A DNA stretch of 64,000 bases from MGBC120314 sp051877855 (GTDB taxonomy: Bacteria > Bacillota > Clostridia > Lachnospirales > Lachnospiraceae), in assembly GCA_051877855.1 (NCBI GenBank), contig JBJEJH010000036.1, positions 1 through 64,000 of the forward strand. The letters run 5' to 3'. This document shows positions 25,101-34,262 of the stretch, in pieces; the first letter of the stretch is position 1; each line of letters begins with the position of its first letter. Under the pieces are notes generated by a model. That model did no database searches, had not been told where the DNA came from, and saw only the letters and a program-made list of their open reading frames with translations. The position numbers were made by a program, and so were the translations under genes.

Positions 25101-26048
25101 CTATTCCTCAGCATCATCACCGGACATCTCGTTATAAGTATCCAGAAAATGATGGGTTACTCCTTTCTGCTTATAGGCAATGACCGTACTGAGATTCACA
25201 TTTTCCACACTGCGGAAAATATTCTTCGGAATAAACTCGGACCGGTCCTCAAGCTCCCGAATCATTTTCTTGATTTCTGCACGCTTGGAACCCATCTTAC
25301 CATCTTCATTCTTTTTATTCTTCTCTGTAACCTTGCAGGCACAGTCAATGAAGGTCAGATGATTGTAATCCCTCCACAGAAGTATATCTTTCTCACGCAC
25401 AAGATAAAGAGGACGAATCAGTTCCATTCCCTCAAAATTCGTGCTGTGAAGCTTTGGCATCATGGTCTGTATCTGACCCCCGTAGAGCATTCCCATAAGA
25501 ATAGTCTCGATAACATCATCAAAATGATGTCCCAGGGCAATCTTATTACATCCCATTTCCTTTGCCCTGCTGTAGAGATATCCCCGGCGCATCCGGGCAC
25601 ACAGATAACAGGGCGAATCTCCCACTTCATCCACCACACCAAAGATATCCGAATCGAATACGGTAATGGGCACTTCCAGCATTTTAGCATTCCGGATAAT
25701 GTTCTGATAATTGATATCACTGTACCCCGGATTCATCACCAGAAACACCACCTCAAAATTCTTCTGTCCGTGGCGTTCCAGCTCCTGAAACAGCTTGGCC
25801 AGAAGCATGGAATCCTTACCCCCGGAGATACATACGGCGATTTTATCCCCATCCTGAATCATGTCATATTCATTGATAGCCTTGGTAAATTTTCTCCAGA
25901 TTTCCTTGCGGAAACGCTTCACAATACTGCGTTCCACATCCTTACACAAATTCAGTTCTTCCACTACACGATGCTCCACAAAATTATTTTCTATATATTC
26001 TCTCAAACTACTTTTGTCGATCCTGTGCGTTCTCCTGTTTGAGCACAT
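25101..26048 (-). CDS. TtcA/TilS-family PP-loop ATPase, probable tRNA thiolation enzyme
   Basis: About 315 aa. The PP-loop is ISGGKDS, and the Cys pair in CYLCARMRRGYL and the HHFDDVIET motif match TtcA-like tRNA 2-thiolases that need an Fe-S cluster. The start is uncertain: the ATG at 26048 has AGGAAG upstream but overlaps the CarD-like gene by 41 bases, a longer ATG at 26087 overlaps by 80, and a TTG at 26006 lies just past the CarD stop. An assignment to 2-thiocytidine synthesis is by family only. Confidence 0.85.
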   Translation of the reverse strand: MCSNRRTHRIDKSSLREYIENNFVEHRVVEELNLCKDVERSIVKRFRKEIWRKFTKAINEYDMIQDGDKIAVCISGGKDSMLLAKLFQELERHGQKNFEVVFLVMNPGYSDINYQNIIRNAKMLEVPITVFDSDIFGVVDEVGDSPCYLCARMRRGYLYSRAKEMGCNKIALGHHFDDVIETILMGMLYGGQIQTMMPKLHSTNFEGMELIRPLYLVREKDILLWRDYNHLTFIDCACKVTEKNKKNEDGKMGSKRAEIKKMIRELEDRSEFIPKNIFRSVENVNLSTVIAYKQKGVTHHFLDTYNEMSGDDAEE

Positions 26049-26340
26049 AATCCACTTCCTGCTGCACCAGAAGGCCAGCCTCATCATACCCCTGTTCCTT
26101 GATCCTACCGGCCTCTTCGACCGTGATCAATGGACGAAGCTGCACCGAATGATTTTGAACCGGAATATAAGACACTTTACTTTTATCAAAAACCGAACGA
26201 AGACCATAATATGCAATAGTTTCCCCATTCTGTTGCGAGAGATTAGTCAACTCATCCACACGGCACACACCCAGATTCTCACTAAAAATAATATCCTTTT
26301 TATTAAAACTTACATTTTTTATCTCTTCACTCACACTCAT
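26008..26340 (-). CDS. CarD/CdnL-like RNA-polymerase-interaction protein, truncated
   Basis: About 110 aa from the ATG at 26340, preceded closely by GAGG; an ATG at 26415 or a GTG at 26334 are alternatives. Residues after KKDIIF match the beta-barrel RNA polymerase interaction domain of CarD/TRCF: GVCRVDEL, a central YYGLRSV, VSYIPVQN and VQLRPLIT. The C-terminal DNA-binding helical domain of full CarD (about 160 aa) is almost absent. It may still modulate transcription initiation by binding the polymerase beta subunit. It overlaps the TtcA-like gene. Confidence 0.75.
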   Translation of the reverse strand: MSVSEEIKNVSFNKKDIIFSENLGVCRVDELTNLSQQNGETIAYYGLRSVFDKSKVSYIPVQNHSVQLRPLITVEEAGRIKEQGYDEAGLLVQQEVDYVLKQENAQDRQK

Positions 26341-26468
26341 CACCTCAAGTTTTGCAGCATTTTTGATGCTGTATTGCCATTTAAATTCATCTTTCTTGCA
26401 GGCGCAAACACCCATTTATATAATACGACTTTTTTCATAGAAAATCAAACTTGAAAATATCATCCTTA

Positions 26469-26497
26469 TTTACCCCTGTCCCATTTCATTGTATAAT
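26469..26497 (+). promoter_or_regulatory. Promoter of the plus-strand ABC transporter
   Basis: TATAAT at 26492-26497 with a weak TTTACC at 26469-26474, 17 bases apart. The AGAGGA ribosome site and ATG follow at 26517-26530. Confidence 0.6.
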
Positions 26498-26529
26498 TAT
26501 GAAACAACGAATAAAGAGAGGACAACCGA

Positions 26530-27252
26530 ATGATTGAAGTACAAAACGTTAGCAAGACTTACAATAACACTGTCAAAGCGGTGGACAATTTGAACCTCAC
26601 CGTCAACGACGGGGAGATCGTTGGATTTATCGGTGCCAACGGTGCCGGAAAGACCACTACATTGAAAATGATGACCGGTATTCTAAAGCCGGACTGCGGC
26701 AGTATTCGAATCAACGGACACGATATTCAGAAAGAATCTCTGGCTGCCAAACAATCCATCGGCTATATTGCTGACAGTCCGGATATGTTTCTTCGCCTTA
26801 AGGGTATCGAATTCATCAATCTTATCGCAGATATTTATAAGATTCCCTCCGATGTCCGCAAAGACCGCATTGCTACCTTTGCCAAGCGCTTTGAATTATC
26901 CGATGTACTACAGGAACCGATGCAAAGCTATTCCCACGGTATGCGTCAGAAAATGATGGTTACTGCAGCCCTGGTGCATGACCCGGCAGTATGGATTCTG
27001 GACGAGCCCCTGACCGGTCTTGATCCCAAGTCCGCACATAATCTCAAGGAAATGATGCGGGAACATGCCGATGCAGGCAACTGTGTCCTCTTTTCCACAC
27101 ACGTTCTGGAGGTGGCGGAAAAACTCTGTGACAAGGTTATCATCATCCATCACGGAAAGACTTTGTTCTACGGAACCCTGGATGAACTCACCGCTTCTCA
27201 TCCGGGCAAAGACCTGGAAACTATTTTTTTGGAGATGACTGCCCATGAATAG
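26530..27252 (+). CDS. ABC transporter ATP-binding protein
   Basis: 240 aa. Walker A GANGAGKTT, signature YSHGMRQKM, Walker B WILDEPLTGLDP and the switch His in FSTHVLE. It overlaps the permease start by 8 bases. Domain order and neighbour suggest an ABC-2-type exporter. No substrate clue is present. Confidence 0.94.
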   Translation: MIEVQNVSKTYNNTVKAVDNLNLTVNDGEIVGFIGANGAGKTTTLKMMTGILKPDCGSIRINGHDIQKESLAAKQSIGYIADSPDMFLRLKGIEFINLIADIYKIPSDVRKDRIATFAKRFELSDVLQEPMQSYSHGMRQKMMVTAALVHDPAVWILDEPLTGLDPKSAHNLKEMMREHADAGNCVLFSTHVLEVAEKLCDKVIIIHHGKTLFYGTLDELTASHPGKDLETIFLEMTAHE

Positions 27253-28927
27253 ATATCTTACCCTGACCAAAACCTTTATTTCTGCCATCCGGATGAGCAA
27301 ACCACAGGATGCACGGCGCAAAGTCATGATTACTATTCTGTCCCTCTTTGCAATATTCGGCGTGATGCTTCCGGTATGCTTTGGGGTTGGTTTTTTTGTA
27401 AAAATTATGACGGATACATTTCTTTCCCTGACCATTGCTTCCAAGGGACTGGAAATCATTTTTCATATCATCTGCCTGTTCACAGCCGTGTTTGGAATAA
27501 ATGTCATTTTCAACGAATTGTATTTTTCCGATGACATTGAATTTCTGTTACCATGGCCTCTCCGGGCTTATGAGATCGTAGCCTCCCGCTTTACCGCGGT
27601 ATTCATTAGTGAGAATTTCATGCAGTTTCTGCTTTTACTGTCCTGCATCGTCGGTTTTAGCATCAGCAGTCCCATGGGAATTCTTCGATGGATCATGGCA
27701 CTTTTCGGAATGATTCTTCTCCCGGTGATTCCGCTTTGCTACTGTGCCATTATAAGCATGTTTCTGATGGCATTTACACGATTTTTGCGCAATAAAGACG
27801 TAATACAGCGATGGACTATTGCATTACTTCTGGTGCTGATGCTTGCTTTCGTGGGTTTCATCGGGCTGATTCAGGGCATGGATCTTGATGTATTCATTAC
27901 GTCACTGGCCGAAGGAAATCAACCATTTTTCCGGGTGATGAATTACATTTTCCCAAACGTACCACTTTATGCAAGAGCCTTTGGTGATGGTGATTCGGTT
28001 GCGTTCCTTTTCTTCATGGCTGTAAATGCCATCGCCATCGCAATGATGCTTGGTTTATCCGAGATACTGTATTATCGTGGCATCATTGGTCTTACATCCT
28101 CACCGGATAAGAAACATAAAACGAACCTTGAAGCGCTGTTAAGCCGTACCAGAGCACAGAGTCCATACCGTGCCTACATCAGGAAGGAACTTTTGATACT
28201 CACCCGTACCCCTGTGTACTTCACCAACTGTGTAGCCGTGAACTTCATCTGGCCAATCTTCGTTTATGCCATACTTCGGATGCAGGGTCAAAATCCATCG
28301 ATTCAGGGAATTTGTGAGGCCTATATTCATGGTGATTTCACCACTCAGTGTGTTTTTCTTCTGGGGGTGGTGTGCATCGCCCTTCTTGTAACCGCGCTGA
28401 ATAGTTTAAGTTCCAACGCCATTTCCCGGGAAGGAAAACACTTCGCCTTTATGAAGTACATTCCGGTTCCCTACGAGGTTCAGTGGAAAGCCAAGGTGAT
28501 GGTAAGCTGTCTGATCTCCGATGCCGGCATCCTTATCTTCCTGCTTCCTGCAGGTATGATACTCCGACTGCCGGTGTTGCATATGATCATCTACGTGGCA
28601 CTGACCCTCCTCACCGTCCGCTTCGTCTCCTCCCTTGGAATCTATCTGGATTCCATCCAGCCAAAACTGATCTGGGACGACGAATTAAGCGCTCTGCGTG
28701 AGAATTACAACACATTTTTCAATATGGCCATTGCTATTTTCATTGCCATTGTACTGGGTGTCGGGGGATATTTTCTTCTTAAAATGATACATCCTTCCAT
28801 GGGATCTTCCACTTTCTATGTGGGTGCATCAATCCTCACCGCAATCATGGCAATATGTAATATAATCACCGAAATGATCACCAGAAATTTCGGAAGAAGA
28901 AATCTGGAAGAACAGGAAGAGGCGTAA
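27245..28927 (+). CDS. ABC exporter permease
   Basis: 560 aa with about 12 hydrophobic segments, spread over the length, and no soluble catalytic motif. It matches the large putative ABC exporter permease type that pairs with one ATPase. It is the only permease in this two-gene operon. Its stop codon lies within the terminator stem at 28921. Confidence 0.85.
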   Translation: MNRYLTLTKTFISAIRMSKPQDARRKVMITILSLFAIFGVMLPVCFGVGFFVKIMTDTFLSLTIASKGLEIIFHIICLFTAVFGINVIFNELYFSDDIEFLLPWPLRAYEIVASRFTAVFISENFMQFLLLLSCIVGFSISSPMGILRWIMALFGMILLPVIPLCYCAIISMFLMAFTRFLRNKDVIQRWTIALLLVLMLAFVGFIGLIQGMDLDVFITSLAEGNQPFFRVMNYIFPNVPLYARAFGDGDSVAFLFFMAVNAIAIAMMLGLSEILYYRGIIGLTSSPDKKHKTNLEALLSRTRAQSPYRAYIRKELLILTRTPVYFTNCVAVNFIWPIFVYAILRMQGQNPSIQGICEAYIHGDFTTQCVFLLGVVCIALLVTALNSLSSNAISREGKHFAFMKYIPVPYEVQWKAKVMVSCLISDAGILIFLLPAGMILRLPVLHMIIYVALTLLTVRFVSSLGIYLDSIQPKLIWDDELSALRENYNTFFNMAIAIFIAIVLGVGGYFLLKMIHPSMGSSTFYVGASILTAIMAICNIITEMITRNFGRRNLEEQEEA

Positions 28928-28954
28928 GAGTTTCCGCTCTTACGCCCCTTTTTT
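28921..28954 (+). terminator. Terminator of the ABC operon, possibly bidirectional
   Basis: GGCGTAAGAG-TTTCC-GCTCTTACGCC followed by TTTTTT on the plus strand. The stem includes the last codons of the permease, and the A/T tail borders the stop of the converging Mrp gene. Confidence 0.92.
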
Positions 28955-29780
28955 AAAGTTCTTCTAACGCTTTACACAATTCTTCAAGCCATGCTGCATC
29001 AATTTCTTCTGCTTTTCCTTCGTCGCAAAGTACTGCATTTTCTGGTTTCATCGGAATCTGCGCCACATTCTTGATATCATACTGTTGTGCCAGTTCCTGC
29101 ACATGGCTCTGTCCGAAAAGATAATGTTTCTCCTTACAGTTTGGACATTCAAAGTATGCCATATTCTCCACAATTCCAAGCACCGGAACATTCATCATCC
29201 CAGCCATCTTTACCGCCTTTTCCACAATCATGGATACCAGCTCCTGTGGTGAAGTTACCACAATAATTCCCGCCAGTGGCAGAGACTGAAGTACCGTCAG
29301 GGGAACATCGCCGGTTCCCGGAGGCATGTCAACAAACATGTAGTCCACATCCTGCCAGATTACTTCACTCCAGAACTGCTTCACCGTTCCTGCGATAATA
29401 GGGCCACGCCATACCACCGGATCATTGGCATTCTCCAGAAGCAGATTCATGGACATCAATTTAATACCGGTGGATGAATTAACCGGATAAATACCACTCT
29501 CATCCCCCTCTGCCTTCTGATCTACGCCGAACACCTTGGGAATGGAAGGCCCTGTAATGTCCGCATCCAGAATAGCGGTCTGATATCCCTTTTTGCGCAT
29601 CCGTGCACCAAGCATTGCTGTCACAAAGGATTTACCCACGCCACCCTTGCCACTGACAACCGCGATAACTTTCTTGACCTGGGACAGTTCATGGGGCGCA
29701 ACCGGAAATGAATTCGGTTTGGTACGATCCGAACAGGATTTACTGCAACTTCCACAATCATTATTACAATTCTCGCTCAT
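28953..29780 (-). CDS. Mrp/NBP35-family Fe-S carrier ATPase
   Basis: 275 aa. Deviant Walker A GKGGVGKS, a DADITGPS stretch, MPPGTGD and a CPNC motif in the C-terminal third for a bridging cluster. The N-terminus carries extra cysteines (CNNDCGSCSKSC). It loads or transfers Fe-S clusters in the cytoplasm. It is 53 bases downstream of copA and may share its transcript; copper toxicity damages Fe-S clusters, so the link is plausible but inferred. Confidence 0.9.
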   Translation of the reverse strand: MSENCNNDCGSCSKSCSDRTKPNSFPVAPHELSQVKKVIAVVSGKGGVGKSFVTAMLGARMRKKGYQTAILDADITGPSIPKVFGVDQKAEGDESGIYPVNSSTGIKLMSMNLLLENANDPVVWRGPIIAGTVKQFWSEVIWQDVDYMFVDMPPGTGDVPLTVLQSLPLAGIIVVTSPQELVSMIVEKAVKMAGMMNVPVLGIVENMAYFECPNCKEKHYLFGQSHVQELAQQYDIKNVAQIPMKPENAVLCDEGKAEEIDAAWLEELCKALEEL

Positions 29781-29833
29781 ATTCCCTCTTCCTTCTTATC
29801 AAAAAACTAATCCAAATAATTGATTCAATATAC

Positions 29834-32359
29834 TTAATTGATTCCTGTGACTTTGTAGTCCTGATCTTCCACAGCCTTCTTTAACACCACATCGGCCACC
29901 TCTTCCTTGAGCCTGACAACTGCAGTTCCTTTTTCATGGCTCACAACCGCCTCTTCAACGCCCTGAATTCCTTCCAAAGTCTTCTTAACCCGGGCCTCAC
30001 AGTGTCCACACATCATTCCTTCAATACTTAAAATCTTTTCCATGGATTTTACCTCAACTTTCTTTTTTCTTGAAATTACTTTATCTTTTCCCGAATCATG
30101 AACCTTAAAAAGATTCAAGCGCAGTGCATTGGATACTACACAAAAACTTGATAAACTCATGGCCGCCGCACCAAACATCGGGTTCAGTTCCCAGTGAAAC
30201 AGTGGAATCCACACCCCTGCTGCCAGTGGAATTCCCATTACATTATAGAAAAATGCCCAGAACAAATTTTCATGAATATTGCGCAGAGTTGCACGGCTCA
30301 ATCGAATCGCTGCCGGCACATCCGATAACCGGCTCTTCATCAGAACAACATCCGCCGCATCAATGGCAATGTCCGTTCCGGCACCGATGGCAATGCCCAT
30401 ATCCGCTCTTGTGAGTGCCGGGGCATCATTAATTCCGTCTCCTACCATGGCAACCTTCCCCTGACGGGAAAGCTTACGAATCACCGCTTCCTTGCCCTCC
30501 GGAAGAACCCCTGCAATGACCTCATCCACGCCGGCCTGTGCACCGATTGCCCGGGCGGTTCGTTCATTGTCACCGGTGAGCATAACCACACGGATTCCCA
30601 TATTTTTAAGTTCCTTCACAGCCTGCGCACTGTCTTCTTTCATAACATCCGCCACCGCGATGATTCCCATAAAAGAATCTCCCTTTGCGAAAAACAACGG
30701 GGTCTTTCCCATTTCGGATAATTGATTGGCCTGCTTCTTAAATTCTTCAGGGATCATAACCATCTTACTGACATAGGATGCATTACCTCCATAGAGCATA
30801 TTTCCCTGATAACTTGCTGACAAACCATTACCCGGAAGTGCCTTAAAATCATCCACCTCGATTTTCGCCACCTCATGCTCTGTGGCATATTGAAGAATTG
30901 CTTTCGCCAAGGGATGCTCGCTGCGCTGTTCCAATCCATTGGCAAGGAACAATAACTCTTCTTTAGTAACACCCAAGGCCGGTACAATGTCTGTCACCTT
31001 CGGTTCACCCTTGGTGATGGTTCCAGTCTTATCCAATGCCACAATATTCATTTTACCGGTTTCTTCCAGCGAAACTGCCGTCTTAAAGAGGATACCGTTG
31101 CGGGCACCCACTCCGTTTCCTACCATAATTGCCACCGGCGTCGCAAGTCCCAAGGCACAAGGACAACTGATTACCAAAACAGAAATTCCCCTTGCCAATG
31201 CATATCCTATGGTTTGCCCTGCAACCAGCCATACAACAATGGTGATCAATGCAAGGGCAATAACCATCGGAACAAACACACCGGAAACCTTATCCGCAAC
31301 CTTTGCAATGGGTGCTTTGGTTCCGGCGGCATCACTGACCATCTGAATAATCCGGGAAAGGGTGGTATCCTCCCCTACCCGGGTGGCCTGACATTTTAGA
31401 AAACCCGATTGATTCAGTGTCGCCGCAGACACATAATCTCCCTGGGATTTATCCACCGGAATACTTTCCCCCGTCAAGGCAGACTCATTAACTGCGCTAT
31501 TTCCCTCTATGACAATTCCATCCACAGGGATATTCTCCCCGGGACGCACCACGAAATAATCATCCTTCCGAACCTGATCAACGGACACCTCCACTTCCCT
31601 TCCGTCACGGATGAGGGTAGCGGTTTTGGGTGCCAATTTCATCAGACTCTTTAAGGCATCGGTGGTCTTTCCCTTTGATCTTGCCTCCAGCATCTTACCC
31701 ACCGTAATCAGGGTCAGTATCATCGCTGCGGATTCAAAATAGAACTCATGCATGTAGTTCATGACTCCGGCCATGTCACCCTTCGCCTGGGCCTCGGTCA
31801 TGGCAAATAACGCATAAGTACTGTATACAAATGCCGCCGATGATCCCAATGCAACCAAAGTGTCCATATTCGGAGCACCATGCATCAGGCTCCTGAATCC
31901 GCTGATAAAGAACTTCTGGTTGATCACCATTATAATCACCGTGAGAAGTAACTGTAATAATCCCATTGCAACATGATTATGCTCCAGTCTTCCCGGAACC
32001 GGCCATCCCCACATCATGTGTCCCATGGAAATGTACATAAGGACAACCAAAAATCCTACCGAATACCACAATCGCTTCTTAAGAACCGGGGTTTCATGAT
32101 CCAAAAGCCCCTCCGATGCATCCTTTCCATTTACTCCCGATGCCGAAAGTTCTCCTTTTTTTCCTTTCAAGGAGGCGCCATACCCCGCATCCTCCACTGC
32201 TTTTATAATCTCCTCCGAGGCAGCATTTCCTTCCACCCCCATGGAATTAGTCAATAAATTCACGGAGCAGGAAGTCACTCCGGGCACACCGGACACTGCT
32301 TTCTCCACTCTGGCGCTACAAGCTGCACAGCTCATTCCTGTCACATTATACTGTTTCAT
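29834..32359 (-). CDS. copA: Copper-exporting P-type ATPase with HMA domains at both ends
   Basis: 841 aa. N-terminal HMA domain with GMSCAACS (Cys11 and Cys14), eight TM helices, ALTGES, the copper site CPC in SCPCALGLATP, phosphorylated Asp in DKTGTIT and GDGINDAPAL. A second HMA domain with GMMCGHCEARV is fused at the C-terminus (about 775-841). SCPCALGLATP is the Cu+ exporter form. It lies 20 bases after csoR in a Cu-inducible operon. Confidence 0.96.
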   Translation of the reverse strand: MKQYNVTGMSCAACSARVEKAVSGVPGVTSCSVNLLTNSMGVEGNAASEEIIKAVEDAGYGASLKGKKGELSASGVNGKDASEGLLDHETPVLKKRLWYSVGFLVVLMYISMGHMMWGWPVPGRLEHNHVAMGLLQLLLTVIIMVINQKFFISGFRSLMHGAPNMDTLVALGSSAAFVYSTYALFAMTEAQAKGDMAGVMNYMHEFYFESAAMILTLITVGKMLEARSKGKTTDALKSLMKLAPKTATLIRDGREVEVSVDQVRKDDYFVVRPGENIPVDGIVIEGNSAVNESALTGESIPVDKSQGDYVSAATLNQSGFLKCQATRVGEDTTLSRIIQMVSDAAGTKAPIAKVADKVSGVFVPMVIALALITIVVWLVAGQTIGYALARGISVLVISCPCALGLATPVAIMVGNGVGARNGILFKTAVSLEETGKMNIVALDKTGTITKGEPKVTDIVPALGVTKEELLFLANGLEQRSEHPLAKAILQYATEHEVAKIEVDDFKALPGNGLSASYQGNMLYGGNASYVSKMVMIPEEFKKQANQLSEMGKTPLFFAKGDSFMGIIAVADVMKEDSAQAVKELKNMGIRVVMLTGDNERTARAIGAQAGVDEVIAGVLPEGKEAVIRKLSRQGKVAMVGDGINDAPALTRADMGIAIGAGTDIAIDAADVVLMKSRLSDVPAAIRLSRATLRNIHENLFWAFFYNVMGIPLAAGVWIPLFHWELNPMFGAAAMSLSSFCVVSNALRLNLFKVHDSGKDKVISRKKKVEVKSMEKILSIEGMMCGHCEARVKKTLEGIQGVEEAVVSHEKGTAVVRLKEEVADVVLKKAVEDQDYKVTGIN

Positions 32360-32379
32360 ACGATAACCTCTTATACCAT

Positions 32380-32733
32380 TTATTTCATGAGTTTTTGAAG
32401 CACATGGACTAATTCTTCCACGGTCTCTTCTTTATTCTCCTTAATATCCCGGATGACACAAGTCTTAATATGATTTTCCAGCAACACTTTATTGAAGCTG
32501 TTCAATGCCGCATTGGCTGCTGCCACCTGGGTGAGAATATCGGTACAATAGGCTTTTTCCTCCACCATACGGCGGATTCCCCGAATCTGTCCCTCAATAC
32601 GGTTCAAACGATTCACCAGATCCCTATATTCTCTTTCCGATCGTTCCTTCGTCCTACACTCACAGCATTCCCTATTCTTTCCGTCCTTCTCCTTCATCTC
32701 ACAACCAATTTTTGCCATTTTTTTATCCGCCAT
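32380..32733 (-). CDS. csoR: CsoR-family copper-sensing repressor
   Basis: 117 aa. The Cu(I) ligands are Cys63 (AYCTDI), His88 and Cys92 (ENHIKTC), the x-C-H-C fingerprint. The N-terminal extension has CEM and CCEC cysteines. It precedes copA, and a matching GC palindrome lies in the promoter. It releases DNA when Cu(I) binds. Confidence 0.95.
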   Translation of the reverse strand: MADKKMAKIGCEMKEKDGKNRECCECRTKERSEREYRDLVNRLNRIEGQIRGIRRMVEEKAYCTDILTQVAAANAALNSFNKVLLENHIKTCVIRDIKENKEETVEELVHVLQKLMK

Positions 32734-32768
32734 CCATTTTCCTCTTTTCCGTTCACTTACTGATTAAC

Positions 32769-32797
32769 ATCATATACCCCGTAGGGGTATTTGTCAA
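32769..32797 (-). promoter_or_regulatory. csoR-copA promoter with CsoR operator inside the spacer
   Basis: TTGACA (32797-32792), a 17-base spacer and TATGAT (32774-32769). The spacer is the palindrome ATACCCC-TAC-GGGGTAT (32774-32790), matching the known CsoR box of G/C runs flanked by TA. Repressor binding would fully cover the promoter. Confidence 0.92.
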
Positions 32798-32819
32798 ATT
32801 CAACATTCAATATTTAAAT

Positions 32820-32869
32820 AAAAAAGCTGATCCTTTAACCAATGTAATTTCCTTCGTTAAAGGGTCAGC
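32820..32869 (-). terminator. Terminator after the second Nudix gene
   Basis: GCTGACCCTTTAAC pairs with GTTAAAGGATCAGC around a 15- to 17-base loop, followed by TTTTTT on the minus strand. Confidence 0.88.
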
Positions 32870-32875
32870 CACTTA

Positions 32876-33436
32876 TTATAATCTGCTCCACAGATAACAG
32901 TAAGCCTGTGTTCTTGCTGCAAATCGATTATTTTTTAACAGTTCCCGCATTTCCTCCCTGGTGTACCATCCGGGGGTAATCTCCTCCACTGTGGAATGAC
33001 TTGGACGAAACTCACCTCGCGCCTTTCCTACGATACACACATTAATCTCATTACTGAATCCCACAGCACTATAACTTGGTCCGATCTCATCCATGATTTC
33101 ATATAATTCCAACCCGGTCTCTTCCCACAATTCCCGCTTTGCTGCTTCCTGCGGAGTCTCACCGGGATCAATCAGCCCTGCCGGGAAATTATATACCCAA
33201 TCCCCCACTGCAAGACGGAATTCCTTATCTACAAGAATCTTCTCCCCGGACTCATCCGTAACAATAATGACCACCGCATCGGGATCATTGCCATGTAACA
33301 TCTCTAAGTCCTTCAGATCCTTCCTACGGCTAATCATTTCATATACTTTCTCCCGCTGATCCACCGTCTCATAAGTCAGATTATAACGTGTAATGAATTT
33401 TCCTTCATCCAGCTTCTTAATTCCTTTAAATTTCAT
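32876..33436 (-). CDS. Nudix hydrolase, ADP-ribose pyrophosphatase-like
   Basis: 186 aa. Nudix box from GLIDPGETPQEAAK to RELWEETGLEL. The preceding VYNFPAGLIDPGE pattern is common in ADP-sugar pyrophosphatases. The substrate is not established. A single gene with its own terminator and no clear operon partners. Confidence 0.9.
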   Translation of the reverse strand: MKFKGIKKLDEGKFITRYNLTYETVDQREKVYEMISRRKDLKDLEMLHGNDPDAVVIIVTDESGEKILVDKEFRLAVGDWVYNFPAGLIDPGETPQEAAKRELWEETGLELYEIMDEIGPSYSAVGFSNEINVCIVGKARGEFRPSHSTVEEITPGWYTREEMRELLKNNRFAARTQAYCYLWSRL

Positions 33437-33471
33437 ACCCCAAACACTCCATATGTATTATCCTGCACAAT

Positions 33472-33503
33472 AAAAATCGGTTATCTCTTAAGAAATAACC
33501 GAC
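33472..33503 (-). terminator. Terminator after the DUF1858 gene
   Basis: TCGGTTAT..ATAACCGA with the core TCTTAAGA, followed by TTTTTATT on the minus strand. Confidence 0.85.
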
Positions 33504-33510
33504 TTCATCC

Positions 33511-33723
33511 TTACGCTTCCTTATTCTTTGTTTCAAGGAAATTCTGAATTCCCTTTAACACTTCCTCAACATCCAATCCATGAACCATGCAAGCCTCTTC
33601 CAAAGACTCACCGATGGATGATGGACATCCTACACAATGCATTCCTGCATCCATTAATACTAATGCGATTGACGGATCCGCATTTAAGATCTCACCCATC
33701 GTCATTTCCTTGGTTATTTCCAT
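33511..33723 (-). CDS. DUF1858-type small protein with CxxC
   Basis: 70 aa from the ATG at 33723, which has GGAGG 8 bases upstream; nearby alternative starts are closer to that site. MHCVGCPSS contains the Cys pair usual in this family, in the N-terminal helical domain found beside hybrid-cluster and Fe-S proteins. It is a probable redox or metal-linked cytoplasmic protein; the exact role is unknown. Confidence 0.88.
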   Translation of the reverse strand: MEITKEMTMGEILNADPSIALVLMDAGMHCVGCPSSIGESLEEACMVHGLDVEEVLKGIQNFLETKNKEA

Positions 33724-33790
33724 TTCCATATCCTCCACAATTTCACTTTAATGTTTCATCCAATATATAGTTTGGATTCGTTTTTACAAA

Positions 33791-34132
33791 TTATGCAAAC
33801 AGGTCAATTGTTCCTCCGACTGTCTGATAACCACCGGATAATGCGTCAGCGCCATACCAGGTATCATTGCCTTTAAAATTCGCAGCAACCTGATTATACT
33901 CCTGATTCACCTTCTGTGCATCCTGCATACGCTTAACAGGATCTACAGGCTGAGCCTTAGCATTCGGATAACGTACCGGCTGAACGATACCAATATCTTC
34001 CGATGCATTCATTTTTCCGATTTCATCCACCGACTCAATATAGGCATCCGAAACATCGGATTGATTGCGAACTGAATAATTATACGGGCTTACCGCGATA
34101 CCGCCATATCCGCCAATATTTCCTATTCTCAT
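33791..34132 (-). CDS. Conserved-looking hypothetical protein
   Basis: 113 aa, no TM or signal peptide. The composition is rich in Gly, Asn, Tyr, Val and Ala. Motifs visible: RIGNIGGYGGIAVSPYNYSV at the start and VQPVRYPNAKAQPVDPVKRM in the middle. It has a good promoter and GGGAGG ribosome site. I do not recognise a family. Confidence 0.75.
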   Translation of the reverse strand: MRIGNIGGYGGIAVSPYNYSVRNQSDVSDAYIESVDEIGKMNASEDIGIVQPVRYPNAKAQPVDPVKRMQDAQKVNQEYNQVAANFKGNDTWYGADALSGGYQTVGGTIDLFA

Positions 34133-34181
34133 AATGCACCTCCCGAGTACTTCAACATGTTTTACACATTTTGACTCTTAT

Positions 34182-34210
34182 ATTATAGCGCCATCATTGA
34201 ATAATTTCAA
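34182..34210 (-). promoter_or_regulatory. Promoter of the 113-aa protein
   Basis: TTGAAA (34210-34205) and TATAAT (34187-34182) with 17-base spacing on the minus strand, about 50 bases before the start codon. Confidence 0.78.
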
Positions 34211-34262
34211 ATAATAATTACATTGGTTTTCCAAACCTTCCCTATAAACCTTCGGGCATCAC

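Noticed and set aside
25005..26042. 345-aa plus-strand open frame
   Set aside because: It is antisense to the TtcA-like gene and the Mn-riboswitch leader; its composition is that of a reverse-complement shadow.
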